Shown one piece after another: positions 25,779-34,500 of a stretch of DNA of 36,225 nucleotides. The stretch's first letter is position 1. Each line of letters begins with the position of its first letter. The notes below the pieces were generated by a model that was not told the DNA's origin, ran no database searches, and worked only from the letters and a program-made list of their open reading frames with translations. The DNA comes from Verrucomicrobiales bacterium (lineage in GTDB: Bacteria > Verrucomicrobiota > Verrucomicrobiia > Verrucomicrobiales > DEV007): assembly GCA_029213025.1 (NCBI GenBank), contig JARGOZ010000065.1, positions 1 through 36,225 of the forward strand, written 5' to 3'. The translations under genes and the position numbers were made by a program.

Positions 25779-26648
25779 ATGTCCAGAATCGTAAAATCAG
25801 CGCTAATTCAAGCTACGACCACTCATCAAGGAACCGAGAATCCCGACAAAATCCGTGACGCGATGATTGAAAAGCATATTCCGATGATCGAAGAGGCTGC
25901 CGCCGACGGGGTGCAGGTTCTCTGTATGCAGGAACTGTTTTACGGACCGTACTTTTGTGCAGAACAGGACACCCGCTGGTATTCGATTACCGAACAGATA
26001 CCGGACGGTCCCACTACACAATTGATGTGTGAGCTGGCGAAGAAGCACAATATGGTTTTAATCGTTCCGATCTATGAAGTCACGATCGACGGAGTGTATT
26101 ACAATACCGCTTCGGTGATTGATGCCGATGGAACCTATCTCGGCAAATACCGGAAGAATCACATCCCGCAATGCAATCCCGGTTTTTGGGAAAAGTTCTA
26201 TTTCCGTCCGGGGAACCTCGGCTACCCGGTGTTTGATACGGCCGTAGGGAAAATTGGAGTATACATTTGTTATGACCGCCATTTTCCGGAAGGTGCCAGA
26301 GCACTGGCGCTAAACGGTGCGGAGATCGTCTTTAATCCGTCGGCTACAGTGGCCGGGCTCAGCGAGTATCTGTGGAAGCTGGAACAACCGGCTCATTGCG
26401 TAGCGAATGGCTATTTCATTGGAGCTATTAACCGGGTAGGGACGGAAGATCCCTGGAAGATCGGGGAATTTTACGGGCAATCGTACTTTTGTAATCCGCG
26501 CGGTGAACTGATCGCTGAAGCGCCCCGGGATAAAGATGAGTTATTGATCGCTGATCTCGATCTGGATCAAATTCGCGAAGTTCGCGACGTCTGGCAGTTT
26601 TTCCGGGATCGTCGTCCGGAGACTTACGGAGCCCTTACCGCGCCTTGA
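25779..26648 (+). CDS. Beta-ureidopropionase (N-carbamoyl-beta-alanine amidohydrolase), nitrilase superfamily
   Basis: It hydrolyses N-carbamoyl-beta-alanine to beta-alanine, CO2 and ammonia, the third step of the reductive pyrimidine pathway. The 289-aa protein has the nitrilase triad: Glu52 in QELFYGPYF, Lys126 in KYRKNHIP, and Cys164 in ICYDRHFPE, with the family's [16 protein letters not shown] and SYFCNPRGE blocks. Agmatine or related carbamoyl-hydrolase activity is possible for such sequences, but the position between a nucleobase permease, an aminotransferase and PreT/PreA favours beta-ureidopropionase. It starts 26 bp after the permease and ends 1 bp before the aminotransferase. Confidence 0.92.
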   Translation: MSRIVKSALIQATTTHQGTENPDKIRDAMIEKHIPMIEEAAADGVQVLCMQELFYGPYFCAEQDTRWYSITEQIPDGPTTQLMCELAKKHNMVLIVPIYEVTIDGVYYNTASVIDADGTYLGKYRKNHIPQCNPGFWEKFYFRPGNLGYPVFDTAVGKIGVYICYDRHFPEGARALALNGAEIVFNPSATVAGLSEYLWKLEQPAHCVANGYFIGAINRVGTEDPWKIGEFYGQSYFCNPRGELIAEAPRDKDELLIADLDLDQIREVRDVWQFFRDRRPETYGALTAP

Positions 26649-26649
26649 T

Positions 26650-27993
26650 ATGAGCAAACCAAAATCACAACTTCCCGCTTTCTCCCACCAGCCGAAGCCC
26701 TACACCGGACTCTCGAAAAGTGAGGTGCTGAAGCTGAGAAAAAAACATCTTACTCCGGCACTGATTACCTATCACGATAATCCGGTGATGATAGTCGAGG
26801 GGAATATGCAGTATGTGTATGACGAAACCGGCCGCAGGTATCTCGATGGCTTTGGTGGTATCGTCACGGTGAGTTGTGGTCACTCTCACCCCGCTATTCT
26901 TGCCGCTGCTCACGATCAACTGGACACTCTGGTTCATACAACGACGATCTATGCCAATCAGGAGGTGGCTCTCTACGGGAAAGAACTCGCCGACCGGTTG
27001 CCCGGTGATCTGAGTGTTTGTTACTTTGTCAATTCCGGCTCAGAAGCCAACGATCTCGCGTTACTCATGGCCCGGCTGCATACCGGAAATTATGATCTGA
27101 TCGCGCTGCGAAATGCCTACCATGGCGGATCGCAGTCTACGATGGGTCTGACCGCTCACGGAACATGGAAATTCTCCACCCCGCAGGGTTTCGGTATTCA
27201 CCATGCGCTGAATCCGGATCCCTATCGAGGTCCCTTTGCCAACCACGAAGATCCCGCCACTGATTACGCAGAGGATGTCAGACAGTTGATCGAATTCGCT
27301 ACTCCGGGTCGTATCGCCGGGTATATAGCTGAATCGATTCAGGGAGTTGGTGGGGCCATCGTTTTTCCCGACGGCTATTTGAAAAAAGCTTATGAAATTG
27401 CCCGTTCGCACGGAGGAGTCTGTATCGCCGACGAAGTGCAGGCAGGCTTCGGTCGAACCGGGTCGCACTACTGGGGATTTGAAACGCAGGATGTCGTTCC
27501 CGATATTGTGGTGATGGCCAAGGGAATTGGTAATGGCTTTCCGCTCGCCGCTGTCGTGACAACGCCGGAGATTGCGGCTTCGATGACTTCGCACATTCAT
27601 TTCAATACATACGGTGGCAATCCCTTTATTTCGCGGGTCGGTCGAGCAGTGCTGGAGACAATCGACAAAGATGGCCTGCAGAAAAATTCGGCGGAAATTG
27701 GCGGTTATTTGCTCGAAAAGCTGGAGAAACTTCAGGAGAAACACGATCTCATCGGCCAGGTAAGAGGTTGTGGGCTGATGCTCGGTGTCGAGCTGGTGAC
27801 GGATCGCAAAGCAAAGACCCCTGCTACGGCGGAATGTGCCGCCGTATGGAACCGCGCTAAAGATCTCGGTTTGTTGATCGGCAAAGGCGGTCTGGCGGGG
27901 AATACTCTGCGAATCAAACCGCCGATGTGTATCACGAAAGATGACGCCGATTTCATGATCGATGTGCTGGATGAAGCTCTCGCGAAGGTATAG
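26650..27993 (+). CDS. Class III aminotransferase, AGXT2-like (beta-alanine/beta-aminoisobutyrate)
   Basis: The 447-aa PLP enzyme has the class III fold: an N-terminal [21 protein letters not shown] block, GSEAND, NAYHGGS, the PLP-binding Asp261 in [12 protein letters not shown], and Lys291 in [12 protein letters not shown] that forms the Schiff base. The sequence resembles alanine-glyoxylate aminotransferase 2, which also uses beta-aminoisobutyrate and beta-alanine. In this operon the role is to transaminate beta-alanine (from uracil) or beta-aminoisobutyrate (from thymine) to the semialdehyde. The amino acceptor cannot be told. The start follows the previous stop by one base, which suggests coupled translation. 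Confidence 0.9.
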   Translation: MSKPKSQLPAFSHQPKPYTGLSKSEVLKLRKKHLTPALITYHDNPVMIVEGNMQYVYDETGRRYLDGFGGIVTVSCGHSHPAILAAAHDQLDTLVHTTTIYANQEVALYGKELADRLPGDLSVCYFVNSGSEANDLALLMARLHTGNYDLIALRNAYHGGSQSTMGLTAHGTWKFSTPQGFGIHHALNPDPYRGPFANHEDPATDYAEDVRQLIEFATPGRIAGYIAESIQGVGGAIVFPDGYLKKAYEIARSHGGVCIADEVQAGFGRTGSHYWGFETQDVVPDIVVMAKGIGNGFPLAAVVTTPEIAASMTSHIHFNTYGGNPFISRVGRAVLETIDKDGLQKNSAEIGGYLLEKLEKLQEKHDLIGQVRGCGLMLGVELVTDRKAKTPATAECAAVWNRAKDLGLLIGKGGLAGNTLRIKPPMCITKDDADFMIDVLDEALAKV

Positions 27994-28001
27994 TGTAAAA
28001 C

Positions 28002-28005
28002 GGAG
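28002..28005 (+). promoter_or_regulatory. Ribosome binding site of preT
   Basis: GGAG six nucleotides before the ATG of preT, one of the clearest Shine-Dalgarno sites in the operon. Confidence 0.6.
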
Positions 28006-28011
28006 TGATTA

Positions 28012-29427
28012 ATGTCTAATTTGAAACCCAATTTATCAAAAGAAGAAGCCCGGGCCGCGATGGCTGAGCTAAAGCCCGCTTTCTCGAAACAGGAAGCGCT
28101 GACCGAAGCTAATCGCTGCCTGTATTGCTACGATGCGCCCTGCATTATGGCGTGCCCGACCGGTATCGATATTCCTGGCTTCATCAAGAAAATCGCTACG
28201 GACAATATCAAAGGTTCCGCCCGCACGATTCTTACCTCGAACATTCTGGGTAACAGTTGCGCCCGGGTATGTCCCACAAAAGTTCTTTGCGAAGGGGCCT
28301 GTGTACTGGAAGACCGCGAGAAGGATCCGATAGATATCGGGCGGCTGCAGCGGTATTCCACCGATGCGGTATTGCAGAGCGGTGAGCAGGTGGTTGAAGT
28401 TTCCCCGGTAAAATCGGGCAGGCGGGTAGCTTTAATCGGCGCGGGACCGGCCAGTCTCGGCTGTGCGGCTGAACTGGTCCGGCGGGGGCATGAAGCGGTT
28501 ATTTTTGAGAAAAAGGAACAGCCGGGCGGATTGAATACCTATGGGATTGCCTACTACAAAATGAAGCCGGAAGTGAGTCTCGCCGAAATCGAAATGATCA
28601 AAAAGCTGGGAGTCGAAATCCGTTGCGGTGTTGAGGTGGGAAAAGAAATCTCTGTCGCTGAATTGCGCGAGGAGTTTGACGCTGTTTTTCTGGGGATCGG
28701 TTTGGGAGACGGTCGCAAGTTGAAAATTCCCGGAGAGGATCTTCCGGAAGTTTCCGATGCCATCGACTTTATTGAAGAGATCCACACACAACCGCTTGAA
28801 AAAGTGAAGGTGGGAAAAAATGTGGTTGTAATCGGGTGCGGGAATACCGCAATCGACGCTGTTTCCCAGGCAAAAAGGCTGGGGGCGGAAAATGCCACGA
28901 TTCTCTATCGGCGAAGCGAAAAGGAAATGTCCGCCTACCGGTTTGAGTACGCGCTAGCCAAGTCGGAGCGATGCGAATTTCTCTTCAATGTGTCTCCGGT
29001 AGAGATCAGAGAAACGAATGGTCACGTTTCTTCGGTGACGATGGTGAAAACCGACCACAAGGCAAAACCTGTCGAGGGCAGTGAAATTACAATAGAGTGC
29101 GATCAGGTGATCATGGCGCTTGGACAAATGAAGATGCAGAAAATGCTGGCCGGGTGGTTTCCGGAATTGAAATTCGGTCCTGCAGGAAATATAGAAACCA
29201 ACCCGGAAACTCAGCAAACTTCCGTTCCGTCTGTATATGCGGGAGGAGATGCAGCAAATGGAGGAGCCGAGGTGGTAAACGCCGTTGCGGAAGGAAAGCG
29301 GGCCGCTCTTCACCTACACAGTATTTTTGGCGGTGAGGAAGCCCAGCCTCCGGTGCAGACAACGCGATATGGCATGGAATCACCCCGGGGCTCCGGTTTT
29401 ACCAATCCGGTTCGGGTAGTGGGGTAA
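28012..29427 (+). CDS. preT: Dihydropyrimidine dehydrogenase subunit PreT (FAD/NAD, 4Fe-4S)
   Basis: PreT takes electrons from NAD(P)H through FAD and iron-sulfur clusters and passes them to PreA, which reduces uracil or thymine. The 471-aa protein has an N-terminal 4Fe-4S domain with Cys36, Cys39, Cys44 and Cys48 (CLYCYDAPCIMAC) and CARVCPTKVLCEGAC (Cys83, 87, 93, 97), then GQ-type IGRLQRY with Gln113. In mammalian dihydropyrimidine dehydrogenase a glutamine at the matching place is an iron ligand. Rossmann motifs follow: GAGPASLGCAAELV for FAD and GCGNTAIDAV for NAD. The AGGDAANGGAEVVNAVAEGK block is the usual end of this fold. It is directly followed by preA. Confidence 0.95.
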   Translation: MSNLKPNLSKEEARAAMAELKPAFSKQEALTEANRCLYCYDAPCIMACPTGIDIPGFIKKIATDNIKGSARTILTSNILGNSCARVCPTKVLCEGACVLEDREKDPIDIGRLQRYSTDAVLQSGEQVVEVSPVKSGRRVALIGAGPASLGCAAELVRRGHEAVIFEKKEQPGGLNTYGIAYYKMKPEVSLAEIEMIKKLGVEIRCGVEVGKEISVAELREEFDAVFLGIGLGDGRKLKIPGEDLPEVSDAIDFIEEIHTQPLEKVKVGKNVVVIGCGNTAIDAVSQAKRLGAENATILYRRSEKEMSAYRFEYALAKSERCEFLFNVSPVEIRETNGHVSSVTMVKTDHKAKPVEGSEITIECDQVIMALGQMKMQKMLAGWFPELKFGPAGNIETNPETQQTSVPSVYAGGDAANGGAEVVNAVAEGKRAALHLHSIFGGEEAQPPVQTTRYGMESPRGSGFTNPVRVVG

Positions 29428-29450
29428 CTATAGATAAGAGAAATTTTAGT

Positions 29451-30767
29451 ATGGCAGATTTATCTATCAATTTCGCGGGCATTCAATCTCCGAATCCCTT
29501 TTGGATTGGCTCAGGTCCTCCGGGGAACTCGGCTCATCAGTGTCATCGCGCCTTCGAAGCGGGGTGGGGAGGTGTTGTTTGGAAAACGATCGGAGAGGCG
29601 ATTGTAAATCAGTCCTCCCGCTATTCCGCCCTTCAGCTCAATGGACAGAGAATGGTTGGGTTTAACAACATCGAGTTGATTAGTGATCGTTCACCGGAGG
29701 CAAACTTCAAAGAAATTCGCGAGGTGAAAGACCGCTGGCCGGACCGGGTAATCATTGCATCGCTCATGGTCGAGTCCCGCGAGCAGTGGCATGAGTTTAT
29801 CAAAAGATCCGAGGATGCGGGCGCGGACGGGATCGAGTGCAACTTTGGCTGTCCGCACGGTATGTGCGAGCGGGGCATGGGCTCTGCTGTCGGCCAAAAT
29901 CCCGATGTGATTAAAGTGATTGCCGAGTGGTGCAAGGAGGTGGCGGAAATCCCGGTGATCATTAAATTAACTCCGAATATTACCGACATCGCACAACCCG
30001 GGCGTGCCGCTGCTGCGGGAGGGGCTGATGCGATTTCTTTGATCAACACGGTCAATTCCATCACCCAGGTCAACCTGGACACGTTTTGTCCGGAACCATA
30101 TGTCGACGGGCAGTCAAGTCATGGAGGTTATTGCGGAGCCGCGGTGAAGCCAATTGCCCTGAACATGGTCGAAAGGATTGCAAATGATCCGGATATCAAT
30201 CTGCCGGTCTCCGGAATCGGAGGCATTAATACCTGGAGAGATGCGGCGGAATTTATCGCTCTCGGTTCCACCTCCGTTCAGGTATGCACGGCAGTTATGC
30301 AGAAAGGCTTTCGCATCGTAGCGGATATGGCGGAAGGGCTTTCCGACTATATGGATTCCAAAGGTATGAAGTCTTTGGAGGAATTGCGGGGAAGAGCTTT
30401 GCCCAATATACAAAAGTGGGAAAATCTGAATTTAAACTATGCCCGTATCGCTAGTATTGATTACGAAAAATGTATCGGCTGTAATCTATGCCATATCGCC
30501 TGCGAAGACGGAGCCCATCAATGTATCGATCTGGTTCACCCCGATACACTGGGCGTTGATGAGGGGCCCGGCCGACTACCCGGGAAATCGATTCCGAAAG
30601 TTCGCGATGTAGACTGTGTAGGTTGCAATCTGTGTTCGGTAGTTTGTCCGGTGGATGACTGCATTACGATGGTTGAAATCGATACCGGAAAAGACAGAAT
30701 GTCCTGGTCGGAGTACCAGGCAGCAATGGCCGCCGGGGACATGGAACCGATCCCGCCGCACCCCTAA
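29451..30767 (+). CDS. preA: Dihydropyrimidine dehydrogenase subunit PreA (FMN, two 4Fe-4S)
   Basis: PreA is the FMN-barrel subunit that reduces uracil and thymine to dihydro forms. The 438-aa protein has the barrel start FWIGSGPPGNSAHQ, the substrate block ECNFGCPHGMCERGMGSAVGQ with Asn131 and the general-acid Cys134, and NTVNSITQ. It ends with two 4Fe-4S motifs, CIGCNLCHIAC and CVGCNLCSVVCP. In mammalian enzymes the residue before the catalytic cysteine is serine; here it is Gly133. With preT it makes a heteromeric enzyme equivalent to eukaryotic DPD split in two. It is the last gene of the operon and converges on the sigma factor gene with 10 bp between the stops. The reverse, dihydropyrimidine-oxidising direction cannot be excluded. 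Confidence 0.95.
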   Translation: MADLSINFAGIQSPNPFWIGSGPPGNSAHQCHRAFEAGWGGVVWKTIGEAIVNQSSRYSALQLNGQRMVGFNNIELISDRSPEANFKEIREVKDRWPDRVIIASLMVESREQWHEFIKRSEDAGADGIECNFGCPHGMCERGMGSAVGQNPDVIKVIAEWCKEVAEIPVIIKLTPNITDIAQPGRAAAAGGADAISLINTVNSITQVNLDTFCPEPYVDGQSSHGGYCGAAVKPIALNMVERIANDPDINLPVSGIGGINTWRDAAEFIALGSTSVQVCTAVMQKGFRIVADMAEGLSDYMDSKGMKSLEELRGRALPNIQKWENLNLNYARIASIDYEKCIGCNLCHIACEDGAHQCIDLVHPDTLGVDEGPGRLPGKSIPKVRDVDCVGCNLCSVVCPVDDCITMVEIDTGKDRMSWSEYQAAMAAGDMEPIPPHP

Positions 30768-30777
30768 ATCCATTTCT

Positions 30778-31515
30778 TCAGGACAGCGAGGAGAGGAGGT
30801 GAGCCATCTCTCCGTCGAGGGCCTTTTTGTCGGTGGAATCCAAAGTTTGTCTCACCCGGTGTTCCAGAATCTGCCGGTACGAGGCGCGCATTCGGTGAAC
30901 CCGCACTTTTATGTTTCCTTCAGAAATACCGAGTTTGGCTGCGGCTTCCGAATAGCCGCCTTCGCCACCATGTTTAACGAGAAAGGGACTTAGAGTTTCG
31001 AATTCATCGCCTTTGCCTTTTTCCTGAAACTGATTTTTCAGTTCCGTCATCACCTGGTCGAGAAGCAGTTTCGCCCAGCTTCGATCCAGAATTTGTTCCG
31101 GTGTCAGTTGGTCGACCGGCTCTGCCTCAAAACGTCCCTCGGCCCATTCCTGATCGATCGACACATGATGCATGCCGCCGCCCCGCTTCTGAGTTTGCCT
31201 GGCCCGGTGTTCGTTGGAGCGATACTTTTTTAACGCATGAATCAGAAAGGTGCGGAGTTTACCTTTTTCCCGGTCGGCTGACTCAAAAATGTCTTTTTCG
31301 AGCAGGTTGGCAAAGAAACCCTGCACCTCGTCCGCGGCATCTTCCGGAGGTGCCCCCTGACTTCTTACGAAGGCATAGAGAGGATACCAGTAGTTTTCGC
31401 ACAGCTCGCTGAGAGCCTCGAAAGAACCTGGATCGCCCGGGCTGATGGCCCGTTGCACCATGGTCCAGCGGGTCTGAGGGAAGTCACCTTTTTCAATCGA
31501 GTCTTCGTCACTCAT
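30778..31515 (-). CDS. ECF-type RNA polymerase sigma factor (PVC-type)
   Basis: This 245-aa sigma-70 family protein has a region 2 around residues 30-90 (FEALSELCENYWYPLYAFVRSQG, then DAADEVQGFFANLLEKD) and a region 4 helix-turn-helix near 185-215 (EAAAKLGISEGNIKVRVHRMRASYRQIL). It is longer than most ECF factors, like the expanded ECF groups of Planctomycetes and Verrucomicrobia that often sit beside Ser/Thr kinase or WD40 genes. The ATG at 31515 is used; a GTG six codons upstream is also possible. It follows the giant WD40/TPR gene on the same strand after 54 bp, so the two are probably co-transcribed, and no anti-sigma factor is visible. It may respond to whatever the large protein senses. 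Confidence 0.9.
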   Translation of the reverse strand: MSDEDSIEKGDFPQTRWTMVQRAISPGDPGSFEALSELCENYWYPLYAFVRSQGAPPEDAADEVQGFFANLLEKDIFESADREKGKLRTFLIHALKKYRSNEHRARQTQKRGGGMHHVSIDQEWAEGRFEAEPVDQLTPEQILDRSWAKLLLDQVMTELKNQFQEKGKGDEFETLSPFLVKHGGEGGYSEAAAKLGISEGNIKVRVHRMRASYRQILEHRVRQTLDSTDKKALDGEMAHLLSSLS

Positions 31516-31569
31516 AGAGAGAGACGTAAACACAGATAGTTGGGGATGGCACTTGAATTTTCACAGCAG

Positions 31570-34500
31570 CTATTCCACTTCGAGGAGTGAGGCGGAACGC
31601 TGATTTATCCGGCTTTTAGAATGTTTTAAAACTGATGCGCCTGGTTCCGAAAGTTTGCCTGTTGCCGCAATTTTCTCGAGGATCGCTATGGCTTTTTGAT
31701 CGAGGTGATCTGCTTCATTGCTCTTAGGGTCTTTGAGGAAGAGTAATCCTGCCAGTTGCTCACAGCACCGGGCGAGTTCGGTTTGGCGTTTGATGTCCTG
31801 CGGTAAATTGTCCGCCGTCAATTGCCGCCAGACCAGCGCCCTTCGATAGTACGATTCCGCTTGGTCCCAATCCTTCTTCTCGTTTTGATATAGCGATCCG
31901 AGGCCAGAGAGTAACCCGGCTGCGAGGTCCTTTGGGGCGTTATAAGTCGGGTTTAGCTGCGCACTGGTCTCCAAATGGGGCACTGCCCGGTGGTAGAGCT
32001 CCCAGGCTTCCTCTTTTCGGCCGGTTACCCGGTAAAGACGGGCCAGATTGCGTTGGGTTTCTCCCACAGCTTTGTGAAAGTTCGCTTCGTTCCCGGGAAA
32101 TTGAGTGACGGCTTTTTCTCCCCGTTTGATAGCGGTTTGATAAGACTGCTCCGCGTCTTCGTGTTTTTCTGCGCGTCTCTGAATATCACCCAGCCGCAGG
32201 TAATCATCTACCAGGTCATAGACGGGCCAGGCTTCGTTGGGGAGTTTTTCCACCAAACGGGTCTCATAGACCAGGGCCCGTTTTCGAAGCTCGATGGATG
32301 TCTCGAGGTCGTTGCTCATCGCGACCTTCGCGCTCAAGGTTCGCAGGGCAATGGCGGGGAATCTTTGCTCCCGTCCCAGACCGGGATGCGATTGGGCGAT
32401 CGGTTCGGCCCGATCCAGCAGTTCCTCGAGTAAAGCGGTATCCCAGGCCTGACTTCGATCGCGATACCAGCGAAGTCGGTCCCCGGCGAGCCTCCAATAG
32501 GTATCCCGTAATTCCGGGGTATCGGCATGAGGGATGGCTTCGATCGGTAACGCAATCCCCTGTTTGAAGTCGTCCCGGGCCTTCTCTATCTCGTCCCTGC
32601 GGTAATGGTGATCCCCGATCTTCATCGCGGCGGTCGAAATCGCACTGACGGCATCATCGATTTCGCGATGGTTCCAATCAAATTTTTTCAGGTGGGTGAT
32701 GAGCCCCTCGATTTCGCCTCTGATCCATTCCCAGTCCGGATCGCTGAGAGAATCCCGCTGATCGAGAATCCCGTTAATTCGTTGTGCCGCCGCATTGAGC
32801 GCGGCTTCCTGATTGGTATAGTTTGGATGATGGAACTTCTCCATCATCGATTGGTACCGACTTCGGCGCAACGCTGCCGCCTCTTTGTCCCTGCCGACCC
32901 GGCTATACATTCCAGCGAGGATTCCCCGGGACTCGTCGACATCGGAGAGATAATCGAAGTTGTCCGGTTCTTTTTCCGCCAGCCAGCTTCTCACCTCCAA
33001 ACTTTGCTCCACCAATTCCATACCTTTGATTTGGTTTCCTGCCTCAAACGAGATTTTCCCACACTCCTTTCCGAGCTCAGCGGCAAACTGCAGGCGGGCA
33101 ACCGGGTAAGTGGACCGCTTGAAATTCTGTTTGGCATATTCGATTGTATCCAACAAGGAAGGCGGGACCTGACTGCATTTTTTGAGGCAGGTAGCGTACG
33201 CCTGTTTTTGAGAATCCCATACCACATCGGCTTGTTCCGATGCGGAAGTCGCTTCCATGGCATTTTTAAACCAGCGAATCCCCTCGTCGATCAACTGCCG
33301 CCCCTTTGGTTCCTCTCCCCGATCCAGGTAGACCTCAAACAGCGACGCATCGAGGGTGCCTGCGTTTTTGACCAATTCAAAATACGCTTCTGACCCGGTC
33401 TCCAGGGTCGGTAATAACGACCGGTATCTTTCCGCCAAATCGAGCAGGGTCGGTAGAGGAAAGTTCCCGGAGTTGGTGCCGGATTTCAGGAGGCCTTCAC
33501 AGGCGGAAGCGGCAATACCGGCTTGTTCCGGGGCGGGATCGCAGGACAGCAACAGCTCCAATGTCTCCTCAAACCATTGACCGGCTTCCTCGTTTTTTCC
33601 CTGATCGAGTCGTACCTGCCCGAGTTGCTGTCGTGCCGAGGCCCGGCTCGTCAGTGAAGGCTGGGCACCGAGCGACCGCACTTGCATCTCCTTCAGAAAA
33701 ATCTCCCCTTGATCAATACGGAGGACAAAGGTTCCCGCCCCCAGTTTTCTGTCCAGCCCGTGAAGTCCTTCCCAGCCGGGAGGTTCATCCCACAGCGCTG
33801 CGGGCAGCCCATCGATCCGGGTGGTGATACGATTCCCCTGCACTTCAATCTCCAGCTCGTGCCACTGCTCCGGGCGGGCCACAAAATCGTGGATCCAGCG
33901 TAGATCACAAATACTTCCGCTTGCTCCCTGCGGTTTCCCGCTAATCCGGATTCGATTCCCCCGGGTCGGATGCCGGGCCCGATTGATTTCCGAGTGAAAA
34001 TAAATATCACCAACGGAATCGTCGGCTACCCGGAATTGGGTTCGGAAGATAAAATCGCGGAATGCCGGAAACACGTCATCCGTTCCCGTGAAGATGAGAA
34101 AGCGGGAGTCGGATTCTCGACTTTCCATCTTGAGGAGCTCCCCCTGTTTGGTAAAACCGGTATCTCCAGGCTCCAGCGACTCCCATCCATCCAAAGACCT
34201 GCCATCGAACAAAGCGAGCCATTCCCCGGATGCTTCAGATGATTCTGAAAGCGATGCCCGGGTCAATTCAGGCCACGGAGACTGTCTCCATTGATCGAGC
34301 GTGGTCTGAGGAGAGACCGGTTCGACTGCGCCAAGGGAATTGATCCGTCTGCGGGAGATGGATTCGGCGATGTGGGATAAGCCGGTCGGATTCAGCCGGG
34401 GAATTTCGGGCAACTCCCACCTTTCCACCAGACCATCCCGGTTCACGGCGATGAGACGCGTTCCATCCGGATTAAAAAACAAGCGGGCAGGCTCGAGCGA

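Noticed and set aside
32605..33393. 262-aa plus-strand frame opposite the giant TPR region
   Set aside because: Shadow of the TPR-coding strand, which has clear repeat periodicity.
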